Shown: positions 44,422 through 56,699 of the stretch, piece after piece
How the letters are laid out: every line of letters starts with the position of its first letter
Numbering within the stretch: the stretch's first letter is position 1
Origin: Thelonectria olida
Lineage: Eukaryota; Ascomycota; Sordariomycetes; Hypocreales; Nectriaceae
Length of the DNA: 64,000 nt
Direction of reading: 5' to 3'
Assembly (NCBI GenBank): GCA_020736575.1
Contig: JAGPYM010000005.1
Span: 868,001-932,000 of the forward strand
Position numbers and translations under genes: made by a program
The notes under the pieces: generated by a model
The model's input: the letters and a program-made list of their open reading frames with translations, nothing else
What the model was told of the DNA's origin: nothing
The model's database searches: none

Positions 44422-45067
44422 TCACGGATGGATGGTAGCTTATAATTAGTGGATTTTGGACTCTCGAACTGGTTTTTCGAGGTTGTTGATTTGACGGGAA
44501 CTGATGGTTATATACTATTTACGACACTTGGGCTGGCTTTCTGGACATTTTTATAGATCGGAGTTTTTGGTTTTGGCGTCGAGCGCTGGAATACTTCTGG
44601 CTATAATTGGGAACTGGTTTTCGCAATAAAATGGATGCATATACTAAGTAACATTGAGTATCTCGGTGGTAATTCGTTTCGTTTCCTCTCGTCGACGAGC
44701 ATTTTGTGAACACGTAAGAATTGGTAGTTGACACTCTATTTTGTTTTCACAAAACATCGAATTGGCCCAAGATCAGTACGAAACGTCTATAAAAATCCCA
44801 GCACAAGCCAAACCAAATGGATACCGCCCTCCCTGTATTTGACCACACCCTAACACCATCTGACGCAGGTTTCCTCGGAAGTGGACGTATCGTTGCTAGG
44901 GTCTGACCGATCAGAACCGTAGGTATCATCAGTATATATCAAGAAGACCGCTCCTCGCTCTTGTCATTCCTGGAAGTGCTCCAATCGCTCTATCGTCCAA
45001 TGTGCTATTGGTGTACGTTTCAGATTCCATAGTTTTTTCCGTTTTTTTCTTTAGCATGAGTGGGGAA
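44422..45067. other. Convergent intergenic region
   Basis: Between the 3' ends of the DUF6590-like gene and the carrier gene. T-rich; no gene seen. Confidence 0.4.
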
Positions 45068-46327
45068 TCACTTCTGCCATGAGCGGAAGGTGTCCATAAC
45101 GGTGGTGAAGACGACTAGAAGAATACCACCTCCGGGGCCAAGACGAAGGACCTAAGACAGAGTTAGCGCATTGCTGATATACTCGGACCATGATGATAGT
45201 GGCTGACCTTGGGGACAAAACCCTTGTAGAGAGCGGAGAATCCTTCCTCACGAGCAACGGTGAAGACAGCGGGCCAGGCCCAGTTGTACTTGGGGGCCTG
45301 GCCGGCAACCTTGACGGTGTTCTGAATTCGGCTCTTGACAACGTCCATGGGGGTGTTGAGGATGGTACCAACGGTGCCACCAATGGCACCGGAGACCAGG
45401 TCGTTGCCCATCTGACCGGCCTTGGTCTCAGCCTTGGGAATCAGCTGTCGAACCTGGAAGATACAACCAAAGTAACCAGCGTTCCAAAGAATGTGTCGCC
45501 ACAGGGTGCTCTCAAGACCCTGGTAGAGGGCAAGAGGACCCTCGTTCTTGATAGTCTTGGCAACAACATCCAACATGCCGTTGTACTTGCTGGCGGAGGC
45601 CTTGTCCTGGAGACGGATCTTGACGAGCTCGAAGGGGACGACGACGAAGGATTCAGTAGCACCAGCGGAGGCACCGGTGAGGACGGAGAGCGACTGGTTC
45701 ATCTTGTCGACGCCGAAGAGGTTGCGGTAGATCTTTCCCCACTCGTCGTTGGCGGCGAACTTGGTCGCACGCTTAGGAGCCTCCATCAGAATGGGCGCAG
45801 AGATTCCTCGGTAGAGACGAGAGAAGCTGGCGTCAAGTCAGTAATTGACTCGAACGGAAGACAATGATCGCCCCCAAAAAAGGAAACCCCACCCTTCTGT
45901 CTTGATGATCTTTCGGAAGGCATCGATCATACCATTGTAGGCGTCAGGGCTGCCAGCAGCGGCGGTCTGAAGTTGTCTGTTGCATCGTTAGTATCGCGAT
46001 TTAGATGGGTGGTGTTGTAACGGCTCGTACACTCGGGTCTTGACGACGTCAAGAGGATACCTGCGAAATCGTCAGTAGAGAACTGTTGGATTGGTGATAA
46101 TTCATGTCATTGACATACATGACCAGAATCTATTGCGATCAAGGGATTAGTGGCAAATCGCGAGAATGGACGGTTGGTGAAGGCATACCTCCGACACACC
46201 AGCAATGGCACCTACAAGGCGGTCCCAGTCAGTCAATTGGATTCAAAAGAAGGTGCAAAGGGATCTCACCGGCGGCGAATTGGTGGGCGAACCCAAGCTC
46301 AACAGGCTTCTTCTCGGTCGTTGACAT
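45068..46327 (-). CDS. odc1: Mitochondrial 2-oxodicarboxylate carrier (ODC1/ODC2 type)
   Basis: Predicted 302 residues, a six-helix inner-membrane carrier exchanging 2-oxoadipate/2-oxoglutarate in yeast. Exons on the minus strand: 46327-46270, 46211-46189 (23 nt), 46129-46119 (11 nt), 46060-46031 (30 nt), 45976-45893, 45826-45208, 45151-45068. The three carrier signatures are YPLDVVKTR, VPFELVKIR and TPMDVVKSR. Other typical text: FAHQFAAGAIAGVSEILVM, LYRGISAPILMEAPKRATKF, LYQGLESTLWRHILWNAGYF and the end RLGPGGGILLVVFTTVMDTF. Signature 1 is assembled across three tiny exons, all with GT..AG introns of 54-59 nt. The EAPKRATKF block points to the oxodicarboxylate subgroup rather than other carriers. 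Confidence 0.93.
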
Positions 46328-49176
46328 TTTGAATGAGGATCGCGAAAGCGAGGATCTGTGGGAAGATGGAGTTGAGGGAGATGGAATGACAAAGATGACG
46401 TTGTCTGGAGACCCGAGAGAACAGGAGGTGGCCACAGGGAAAGATGGGAAGAAAAGAATCAGAAAAGCCCAAGGAGAGAGAAAAGGAAGAAAGTCGTAGC
46501 AAGTTGGCGAGCTCCGAGAGAATACCGGGCCGGGGAGGAGGGAATTTGTTTGGCGGTGGTGGTGGTTATCGGGCAAAGGCAATGGCCCCGAGAAAACTCC
46601 ACCCCACACTCCGTCGCAGTCCGTGGTCGGGCATGCGCGCGCGACTGAATGACACAAGGCAGGTACGCAGCGGATTGGTACCTCCCCTCCCATCTAGGTA
46701 GGTAGGTCGTCTCACACACAGCACTTGATGGGGGATGAGCAACTTTGTGTGGAAAGTGGAGGTTAGTTTATTAGGCACAGCTCCTCAGTACACGCCCACG
46801 CCCACGTTCGAGGCCACTTTCGCCAGCGGCTTGCTTTCTTTTTGGCCGTGGAGCAAGGCTGGTGGACCCGGCTATTGTTGACTTGTGGCCGGATCCATTT
46901 TCCATTTGACCATGCTGTGTCTAAAATGTCTCCGTTCTGACTGTCCTGGAGACTAACCCCAGACGCGACCCAGATAGGGCAGTTCAATTGAGATGGATGG
47001 GAGGGTTTCTGGGGTTGAACGATGCAATAGGTGATTGCTTGATATCATCCTCGGTGCGTGCCTCTTAGGAAATTCAATCACTCAGGTGAGACACGGCGCC
47101 TCTGGATAAAGATTTTTGAGACACTCTTCCGTCACCGGATGCAAGGCTACTACAACCACACGTCAAGGACGGAAATCTACCTCGACGTCAGGTACTGCTA
47201 CCCCTCAGCCAGCCAGCTAATGCACGCCGCATCCGTACATGGATGGCGAAAAGTCGGCATTGAGCCACCAGCTACCGCCGGTCACTTGTGAAAGGCCACT
47301 GCACCTCACCCCCCTGGTTCCCCTGTCCAAGCTGGGCAGTCAACTCTCGGCTACTTGATTCTGATAGGCTCTGTTGAAAGACCGGCAACGTCACTGAAGC
47401 CTCGCGGTGACTTGCCGGTTGTGCATGCGGACCCAACTGACGGGAGCGAGAGTGGGAGAGAGTCGTGATTGACTGAGATCTGATCGTGGCTGCCGACCCG
47501 GATTCGCGATTCAATTGACGATCCGGCTCTCGTTCATGGGTGTTTTTATTCTCCTTCATCAGCAATCCCCCCCGTCTCTGACCGAGACCCCCCGCCATCT
47601 CCCGTGCTCACCGGTCAACGGCGTCTCACCCCGTCGACCGAGCGGAAGTTCGCCGCCCAAATGCAGTAAAGTCCTCAGCGTCTGGGATGATGGGTCATGA
47701 TTCAGCAGTGCGTTTCGACTTTGCATCTTCAATTTGGCTGATTGTCGAAAGGTTTTCCACTCTGGTCGGACCCAGTTTCCTAATCACATCACCCCAGACC
47801 CCAATCCCCTTCGTCCATTTTCGCATTTCCATCCATCCTTGGGAGACGCGACTGGCGCAGCTCATCAAGTTCATCTTGCTCCCCTCAGCTTGAGCTGTGA
47901 GCTCAACTCCAATTCCGGACCCATCGTCTGGACCTCCCCTTCCCCGATCGACCACCGTCTCTCTCCAACTCTCGTCCTCATCTGCAGGGCGGCGGGGCAC
48001 CTTGCTCCCGGTACTATAAATAATAATACTGTACGACTCTGCTAAAGCTTCCAAGGACCAGCGCTTCCGCAGCTTTCGTATGTATGTGCTTCAAGATGAA
48101 CGTAATCTCATCATTGTTCTACGTTTTCCTATGAAAGTGCGTCTGTGTCTCTTCCATCAGCCCGAGATGGATCGGGATAGGTTGCAAAGGAAGATCCCCC
48201 AGACTGGCTCAAGCTCTTCTTTGTTCCAGTGTTCCATCCGACTGTTGCGTCGTTTCTGCCGATGTCTCACTACTACTCATCGCTTCTTTGTCAGGTAAGA
48301 TGTCGGCGATTTGCCATGAAGATGCTTCAACCTGCATTCACCACCCACCACCACTTTCCCAACGGTCCCGACGGGAGATCACATGAAATCTGATCGGATT
48401 CCTGCGAACCAATGCACTTTTTAAGCTTCTCTCATGACCTGCTTCGTTGACAAATAGAAGATGAGCTCAACAGCCATGTGCCGGGCCATCAGAAGGTCTC
48501 TCTGCCGTCGAATCTGGCACACCTTGTAGTGGCCTGCGTCTATTGGCTGTCGCCCACATGGTTTCAGTGGCATTGACACACAGAACGGCTCCCCACGAGA
48601 TGCAGTGTGCTGGACTTCGTAGAGCTTTAACTCCGTGTTGGTGGGGGAGGGACTGGAAGGTGCCCGCATTTCTGGTGCGAAGGGCCTATCCGTCCAGCAC
48701 ATGCTGACGCGCGCACGCACAATGGAACCGGCCGCTCGGGAAAGAATGGCCTAGAAGCCATCCTCGACATCATCACCTCCACGACTTGGAATTTCGCTTC
48801 GGACGTCTTTAATTCCCGCTGCGCTCCTTCTCTTCTCCGACCTGCGTTAATCATCGAATCACCATCCATTTGTGCATTTATCATCAGCTGCTTCAACCTC
48901 AAGCTTGATAAGCATCAATCGCCGCATCTGCCCCGATCATCCTCGAGTCCATCCAATATCTCAAGGTGGCAAGTTACACCCCTCGATTCGAACCCCCGTC
49001 GCGAACCCTTGCCCACATCGACGTCAACTGCGACAACTCGCAACAAACCGCGTCCCGACCTCTCCTGAGTCATCCGGCGAATCTGAACTGCACCTTTAAA
49101 TAAGCCGTGATCCCCAGAGAATCACAGCGAGGTGCCTTTTTGATCGCCTGGAACCGACTTCTGCCGCCCCCCGCCC
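46328..49176. promoter_or_regulatory. Long divergent intergenic region
   Basis: About 2.85 kb between the carrier gene and the ANK-RCC1-BTB gene. It has a CTAGGTAGGTAGG motif at 46694-46706. Many short frames on both strands have no family resemblance and no splice support, so I read none as a gene. The last 300 bp before 49177 is probably the 5' leader. Confidence 0.45.
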
Positions 49177-52100
49177 ATGAGTCACCTACTGTGGAAATAC
49201 TATTGGGAAAACGATGTCGATAGGTTTCGGCGTCTGCTGGCCCCAACCAGCTACAGCACCCAAAATGTTTCCAAAAGTCCGGCCGTAGGAGGAAGTAGTC
49301 TCCCAGGTGGAAGCCCAGCTGGATTTGGAACCTCCCCTCGGACTGTCGCGAAGCAGCGCCGAGCCTCGGGGCATCCTCATACTCCCGCGAAGTCAAAGGA
49401 CACCTACTCAAACCTGGGACGAGCCGAAGTGAACGGTCGCGACTATGCTGGGCTAACTGTGTTGATGCGCGCGGCCTCCTCGACTGACCCCAACGCTAGA
49501 GAATTTGTACAAGCCCTTATCGAACACCCTGCTATCGACTTGTACGCGCAGGATCTGGAGAGTGGCTGGAATGCCCTTCACCGGTCATTATATACTGGGA
49601 ATGTCTCAATCGCGCGACTGCTGCTGGAGAAGGAGCGAATGGACTTGATGAATCACAACTTGAGCTCCGTGAATAAGGTCGGCCAATTGATCAAGACCAA
49701 GGATCACGAGGGCAACAGTCCTTTCGACCTTTATAATTCCACCATTGCTGCACGTTCCCTCAACAATATTGAGGAGGAAAGCAGCTCAGACGGCGGCGAT
49801 TCTGATAGTGGTGAGAGCGCTATTGATGGGCTACATTAGTGGGTTTTCTCGTTTGCTTTTTCAAGGATTACGCTGACGGCTTTCTTATAGCGTGGCAAAA
49901 GCGCCTCATGGAGTTCGGTCTCTCCAGGGCGATGAGCTGTTCGTATTCGGAAGCAACAAGAATGTGTCATTGGGAGTCGGTGACGAGGATGATCGCCAAT
50001 ACCCGGAGCGCATCCATTTAACCCGACCCGACCAGTTGCTGCGTCGCTTCTACCATTCTCACCTTGCTGAGCATGACATGGAGGCACCCGCTTCTCTGTC
50101 AGACCTCGAAGACATCCCAACTTTGATTCGAAGCCCTCCCTTGATAATACAAGATGTGGTCATGTCCAAACTCCACACTGCCATCTTGACAACAGACCCT
50201 GTTTCTAATCTCTACATTTGTGGTGTTGGTCGAGGTGGGAGACTTGGTTTAGGAGATGAGAATACTCAGTTCAAATTTACCCCCGTGCAGAGCCTTTTCG
50301 AGGACAAGAAAGTCCACCAGATTGCACTCGGACAAAACCACACCATGGCGATCGCCGACAACGGAGAGCTTTGGACCTGGGGGTTGAACTCCAACTCGCA
50401 ACTCGGATACGTTCTTCCTCCTCCTATGAAGGCAGACGAGGAGCCCATGAGCCTTAGTCCACGCCAAGTCTTTGGACCTCTGAAGAAAGAACGAGTTATT
50501 GGAGTTGCCGCATCAGCAAATCACTCTGTTGCTCACACCGGAGTGTCATTGTACACATGGGGTCGGAATGTGGGCCAGTTGGCCCTCATGGATGCCGACT
50601 CAAGGTCTCTTGACGTGCAAAATACTCCGAGGAAGGTTGCCGCTTCTCTCCTGGCAGCCCCTATCGAAATGGTCTCGGCTATTGACAAGGCGACCATTTG
50701 CTTGCTTTCAAACCACACTGTTTGGGTCTTCAGCAATTATGGTTACAACCTGGTCAAGTTCCCACATCCCGACGCGTTCACGAACCATAGCTTATCGATG
50801 TCGTCTTTCTCTAGTCGGTACGACTCTGGCCGGAGAGAAATCAACTACATAGCTTCAGGAGGAGAAACGATCGCCGCAGTCACCGCACGTGGAGACTTGT
50901 TCACCCTGCACCTCAACCAAAAGGCAGACGCGAGTCAGTCCGCAGCCTCTACAACGAATCCTGTCAAAATCAAGAGTGCCTTGACACAGCCTCACTGCAT
51001 CTGGGATTCTCGTAAGGACGGGGTGGTCTCAGTCGATGTTAGTGAGCATGGCTCCGTCATCATCTGCACGAAATCGGGTGCTGTTTGGAAGCGAGTTAAG
51101 AGGACTAAAGGCAAGACCGCTGCCTTCGCCGAAACAACAGACGCGAAACGAAAGGACTTCAAGTTTGAGCGAGTTCCGTGCATCACTGACTGTGTTGCCG
51201 TGCGAAGTTCGATTTTCGGGGCCTTTGCTGCAATCCGCACCGACAGAAGAGTATCGGAAGAAATCAAGGTCGACGACAAGGCGTTATGGGACGACATTGG
51301 CGATCTGCTGTGTCTCGAAGCTTTCGAGGCTCCAGTGCTAACTGGCAAAGCTAAGGAAGCTCGCAAATCATGGGACGCAGCCATCGTCAGAGAAAAGCAT
51401 GGGTCCGTTCCATACGAAATTCTACGAGCCAAAGATATTGAGACCGACCTTCAACAATGGCTGCATACCAACTCGTTCATTTACGAAGGCCTTGACGTTG
51501 AGGTGTGCACGTCTTCTTTTCCGGAGATTCGGGTGCCTGCACACGGCTGGGTCCTTGCTGGACGCAGCTCCGTCTTGCGGGAAGGCTTCTCAGATTTTCG
51601 CAGTCAAGGATCAAGTTTCGAGACAGACACTTTTCGGATTGAGCCTACTAAGGGTAAAGTCTTGCTGACCTTGTTTGAGGTTGACATCTTTACTCTGCTT
51701 AACTTCATCGTCTACGCCTACCAAGACAAGATCATTCCGGTGTGGAAGTACACACGAGAAGCTCCACCAAAAGCGTTCCGGTTCCGCCAGGTCCGTGTGG
51801 AGGTAATGAAGCTTGCAACCCGCCTCTCAATGCCGAAGCTCGAAGCGGCAGTCCGACTGCAGGCTTGTGTGGAAGAGTCTCTTGATGCCGATTTCAAGCA
51901 GGCCATCTCCCACCCTGATTTCTTTGACGATGGCGATGTCATCATTGAGCTGGACGGTGATGAGTTTTCGGCACACAGCCAGCTGCTCTGCCAGAGATGT
52001 CCTTTCTTTGAAGGAATGTTCAACGGCCGTTCTGGAGGTCAATGGCTTGCCAGCCGTCGTGGCGAGCTGGATCCAATCGATAAAGTACGAGTTGATCTCA

Positions 52101-54025
52101 AGCATGTCGACCCTGAAACGTTTCAATACGTCATATCGTTCTTGTATGCCGACGCGGGACAAGAAATGTTCGAGGACGTTGCAGCACCTAGCATTGATGA
52201 GCTGTCTGAACTCGTCTTGGATGTCATGAGTGTCGGGAACGAACTCATGCTCGATCGGTTGTCGCAAATCTGCCAGTTCCTGATTGGCAAATTTGTGACG
52301 ACCAGAAATATAGCCAATCTTCTGAATGAAATCAGCCCTTGTGCAGTAACAGAGTTCAAGGACACCGGCCTCGAGTACATCTGCCTTCAACTTGAGGCAA
52401 TGTTGGAGAACCACCTACTCGATGACCTTGATGAAGACCTGCTCCTGGATTTGGACGAAGTGGTCCGGGACAACCAACTCGCCCGGTTCCCCTTTGCACG
52501 GAGCGGAAGATGCGAGCTGTTGCTTTACGAAAACAACCCTGAGCTCGGTACCGACATAGAGGAAGAGAGACGGCTTAGAGTGAGGGAGATGGCGTTCAAG
52601 GCGATGCAGAAGGAAGAAGAGAAGAAACTGTCGTCATCTTTCAAGATCCGAATGGGTGGAATGGATGACTGGAGTCCTATGCAAACCCCCGACAAATCTC
52701 GCCGGAAATCGAGGGGAGGTCGGAACGAGCCTTTCAGCCCTAGCTTGCGGCCTAAACAATCCCAAGCAGATTTGATCTTTGATATGGATGAGGAGGAGGG
52801 GTCTATGCTGAACCACCCAGCATCCCCAGTCAATCAGCCGGTGAACCCACGACCGCTAATTGACTCAGATGAGATTTCGCAGCTTCCCAGAGGGTGGCGA
52901 GATTCCAAAGGCAAGGGTATCGCTGATGTGGTCCCTCGTCCGCCCCTGGAGTCGTTCTCGTTGTCGCCAGACCTGAAGGTAACCAAGACAAGAGACTCAA
53001 AAGCAGCAGGTAGTGCATGTTCGACGTCGGGAAGCCCTTGGGCGGCTGCAACCTTGGCAACATCGAAGTTGGACCTCAAGGGTATTATGTCTGAAGCCTC
53101 ATCCACTTCTGCATTGACCGCTGGTTTAAAAGAGCAGAAGAGACAGGAAACGGTTACCAATAAGCCACAAACGAAGGTGTCACAGAAGGAACGAAAGAAA
53201 CAGCTTCAGATGCAAGCGGCGGGACAAGCGGCGGCCAAAGAAGGGGCGTCTAACCACGTGCCATGGGAAAAGGTAGCACCTGGCGGACGAGGTCCGGTTT
53301 GGAAGGCTGCTAGTCCACAGCCCAAGATGTCGGTGAAGGCCGCCATAGCAATGGAATCCAACTTGCCTAGAGCGGTGTCGGCCACCGCCAAACCTTTGGT
53401 GGCATCGGAAGCAAGAGTGAAGTCGGCGACACGACGAACCGCGTCACCCGACACCAGATTTCCGGGGCAGGGCCGGATGAGTAGTTCGTCTGCCGTGGGC
53501 GCGGAACCATCGACAAACCAAGCTAACAAGCCGCTCGTGCCACATTCCCGGTCGTACATCACACCGGCGCCCAAATCAGAGCCGACACTGGGGTTTAGCA
53601 TGGAAGACATCATTGGACAACAGAGGCGCGAACAGGAGCAGGTCAAGGAGGCGGTCGCGAAGCGGTCGTTGCACGAGATTCAACAGGAGCAAGCGTTCCA
53701 AGAGTGGTGGGACCAGGAGAGCCGTCGAACACAAGAGGAAGAGGCGCGGCGAAAGAGCAAGAGCAAAGATAAGGAAGAGAATGGCGGCAGCAAGGGGCCG
53801 AGACGAGGGGGCCGTCGTGGCAGAGGCGGCAAAGCCAAGAGCAGTGGCGCGGAGACGACGGTGGAGGGACACAGCGGGGCCGGAGTCGGCGGCGGTGGAG
53901 GACCCGGCAAGAGTGCTGGCAAGAGCGCAAACAAGACTTCCGGGTCAGGGTCGCGGGGAGGGGGCAATGCTCCTGGGAGAGGGAGAGGTGCCAGGGGAAG
54001 GGGCAGCAAGACACGGGAGGCATAA
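49177..54025 (+). CDS. Large ANK-RCC1-BTB protein, IBtk-like
   Basis: Predicted 1598 residues; exons 49177-49838 and 49891-54025. The intron lies before an apparent in-frame stop: exon 1 ends CAT TA and exon 2 gives C, restoring Tyr. Domain order: N-terminal ankyrin-like repeats (about 85-195: GLTVLMRAASSTDPNAREFV, WNALHRSLYTGNVSIARLLL), an RCC1-type propeller (about 230-480: LYICGVGRGGRLGLGDEN, LWTWGLNSNSQLGY, LYTWGRNVGQLA) and two BTB/POZ modules (about 755-850 and 905-1010, VIIELDGDEFSAHSQLLCQR). A disordered region and a conserved helix follow (LHEIQQEQAFQEWWDQES), then a Gly/Arg-rich tail (RRGGRRGRGGKAK). This order matches animal IBtk, a Cul3 substrate adaptor, so a ubiquitin-ligase adaptor role is likely by inference. 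Confidence 0.9.
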
Positions 54026-55692
54026 CAGTTACTTTGCGTTTGAAGGGTTCGGAGTTGATATCAGTCTCACTTACTAGGATGGAGGTTGGCGTTTCCATGA
54101 ACCCCCATTTCGTCCGACTTCCATTGCATATAGCGTTATTCTGGGCACTATCTTGAGCTGTATATACTGGGCATCTGTGGCCTGGAGAATGGAAGAGAGC
54201 AAGGGCATTGACGTTGATGCAGTTGGCTTTCACGCGAGCAGTCAACTAAGCGCTTGATGGTAACTCGAGAAGCTATAGGAATTGTAACCTCGCAGGTTGG
54301 CAGGGGATCAGCCGTTGCCATCAAGGTATTCACCTCTCAAGGTTGATGTAAAATGAGATGCGCATGTGCGACATAAGCACCTCGCATGTGAGACCTGGGA
54401 GAATAACAGGATACCTAGGTAGGTACGAACGAGTCGAGGAAAGATCCAAAGGAGGCTACGTGAGCACATGGCCGTTCAGATGGGGACGGGATGACGGCGT
54501 CTAATCGATCCCTGGTGATTGGCAAGATAAGGAAGAAGACGACGAGAGAAGAGGAAACCCGAGCCGGGCAACAACACAACAAAGACAGCTCGGGAACTAC
54601 AGTAGATGCGTGCTTTTTGTGAGTGGCTCGAATGGTTTCTTGGGCTGTACCGCACGATCGTCGTAGACGAAATAGGCAATGCTGTGTCGATGAGGGTGTC
54701 TTATCAGCAGAGGGCAGAGGGGCCCCTCAGGAAGGCAGCTCAGGAGGAGCGAGATAAGCTGCGAGTCTGCAAGTGTTGCACCTAGTTACACCCAAAACGT
54801 TGACCACAGTAACCACACCAGAATAAGAACGAGTTGGGGTTGGTGCTACGACGTTTTGAGGGGCAGAGACGAGCGGTTGCTAGTGTCCGGGATCAGCCGA
54901 GGAGTCATTGATGCTGGAGGATGCAGTCATGACCGATGGATGAGCTGTAACTTGTGTGAGCAATATAACATGGGCTGTCCTATTAGAAGATGAGAGGGTG
55001 AGTCAGCCTGGGGGAGGCGCCAGCCATTCGCTGAGTCGATGCATGGATTGAGAGGGTGAGAAGCATGCGCAGTGCTCAACGTCTGTTGATTGCGATACCC
55101 GATTTGGCACAGATGCCTAGCACGCCGTTTTCTGTTCATCAATGCAGCAGATGGAACATGGGGAAAGATGGATGGCAGTCGACGCAACAAGCTAATCAGA
55201 GGCTTGGAAAGATGCACTGACCTGACTCTGGCGAGGGAGCATGGCAGCCTCTCAGAATGGAGTGGGTTCGGTGAGGTGGAGTTCCATGGATCATGGAGCA
55301 CGCACAGGACGCATCATGGAAGAAGCATGAAGCAACAACACTTTGGGCGGTTAACATGACTTGCCATTAACTAACAAATAGTCTCGAGGGGGTTGAGGGA
55401 GAATAGCATAAAGACGGTGGTACATGTACCTACTTACCTGGCTCCTATGAAAGTATGTACTGAGGTGCGTTGGGCTCCTGTACTTTGTCGTTACTAGGTA
55501 AGGTAGTTATCTTTGGCGGGACCTCGTTTGACTCGGGTCACTTCAGTGGACACCGTTGGACAATGTTCGTTCGTCTCTTCTTTTCTCCCCCCATTATCCG
55601 TCTGCATTTCTCGAAGCCAATCTATCCATTCATCCTTCTCACATTGTTGCTGGATTTTTGATCTCATTTTCTGCTCAATCACCAACAAGGGG

Positions 55693-55720
55693 CCCTGAAC
55701 TGCCCTGAACTGCCCTGAAC
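55693..55720. repeat. Three copies of a 10-bp unit (CCCTGAACTG)
   Basis: Near-perfect direct repeats with a 10-bp period, close to one helical turn. Confidence 0.85.
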
Positions 55721-55818
55721 ATCAACACCCGGTGACGTGCGGCTCTAGCCGATGACGACAGGGCAGCACACAATCCACTCTCGGCCGCCCATCACGAGGA
55801 CCCTGTGCTTGACCTTGC

Positions 55819-55853
<35 letters not shown>

Positions 55854-55872
55854 CTCGTGCTCGTGCTCGTGC
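55819..55872. repeat. TG/CG dinucleotide and CTCGTG repeats
   Basis: Alternating purine-pyrimidine tract: about 13 TG units, then CG units, then CTCGTG copies. Confidence 0.9.
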
Positions 55873-56025
55873 TGAGAGAGACGTCTTGGGTCGTCTGCGA
55901 CGTCGTGACCTCAGGCTTAGAGGACGACATCGGCTCTGTTGGCCGTAGCCGTAGCCGTTGACGTTTCCCTTTACGGCGGGCGGCTATCATTCGCATCGGC
56001 CATCACATTATCATTCTCGCTTCTC

Positions 56026-56080
56026 CTTCTTCTTCTTCTTCTTCTTCTTCTTCTTCTTCTTCTTCTTCTTCTTCTTCTTC
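56026..56080. repeat. TTC trinucleotide run
   Basis: About 18 perfect TTC units on the plus strand, a pure pyrimidine tract upstream of ATG13. Confidence 0.95.
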
Positions 56081-56575
56081 CTCTCTTTCTTCTCCTCCCC
56101 TCCTCTTCTTCGTCGTCCTCTCCCCACCGTGAGAGAAACTGTCTGAGACACCAAGTCACCGATCCCGATACGGACGACCAGCGCACCACTAAAAGAGTCC
56201 GCGCTTCCATTCGTTGGCCTGGTTCCTCCTCCCACCCCGGCATCAACCGCCTCCACGCCTCCAGTCCAGTGCTCCAGCTCCACGCCTCCCGGTCGGTCTC
56301 TCAACCCGCTACCGCTGCCGCACTGCTGCAACAACCCCGGTCACCTCTTTGGTTGCCTGCACTTTGGCTGCTCTGCTTGCGCTTGCATTGCATACCTACC
56401 TAGGTACCATAGCTGCCTCGCCGTCCAGGACTTCCTTCCTTCCATTCATTCATCGTTTTTACACTTGTTGCTGCCCCCGACTCGCCGTCCACCTCCACTC
56501 CCGTCCAGGAACGCCCAACGGCCCATTCCTGTCTCAAATCCCCCTCTCTTCGCTCTCGCTCTGCTGTCTCGAGAC

Positions 56576-56677
56576 ATGAACCATGGATGAGCTGCTCCGG
56601 TGGCAGGCCGACATTCCCATCCGTCTATGATATACCATCGACTTCTCCATCGTCCATCCTCCCGATTATTCTTGTAA
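56576..56677 (+). promoter_or_regulatory. Three short upstream ORFs in the ATG13 leader
   Basis: uORF1 56576-56590 (4 codons plus stop), uORF2 56583-56630 (15 codons plus stop) and uORF3 56627-56677 (16 codons plus stop) all end before the main ATG at 56700. uORF2 overlaps uORF1, and uORF3 begins inside the stop of uORF2. If transcription starts upstream of 56576 they would reduce or condition ATG13 translation. That transcript start is inferred. Confidence 0.6.
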
Positions 56678-56699
56678 ATTCCATCATACACGCTCCATC

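Larger units (their letters stand above)
54026..56575. other. Long intergenic region with simple repeats upstream of ATG13
   Basis: About 2.5 kb without a recognisable gene. It holds a CCTAGGTAGGTA motif (54414-54425), three copies of a 10-bp unit (55693-55720), a TG run with a CG run and CTCGTG units (55819-55872), and a long TTC run (56026-56080). The TTC run is probably in the ATG13 leader or core promoter. Confidence 0.5.

Noticed and set aside
47734..48045. 103-codon plus-strand frame in the long divergent spacer
   Set aside because: Composition looks random (His/Pro/Ser), with no domain and no homologous phrase.
48978..49000. tRNA B-box-like word (GGTTCGAATCG on the minus strand)
   Set aside because: The flanking T-arm bases do not pair and no A-box or acceptor stem is seen.
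55939..56403. 154-codon plus-strand frame with a poly-Leu tract
   Set aside because: Created by the TTC/CTT microsatellite; no other support.
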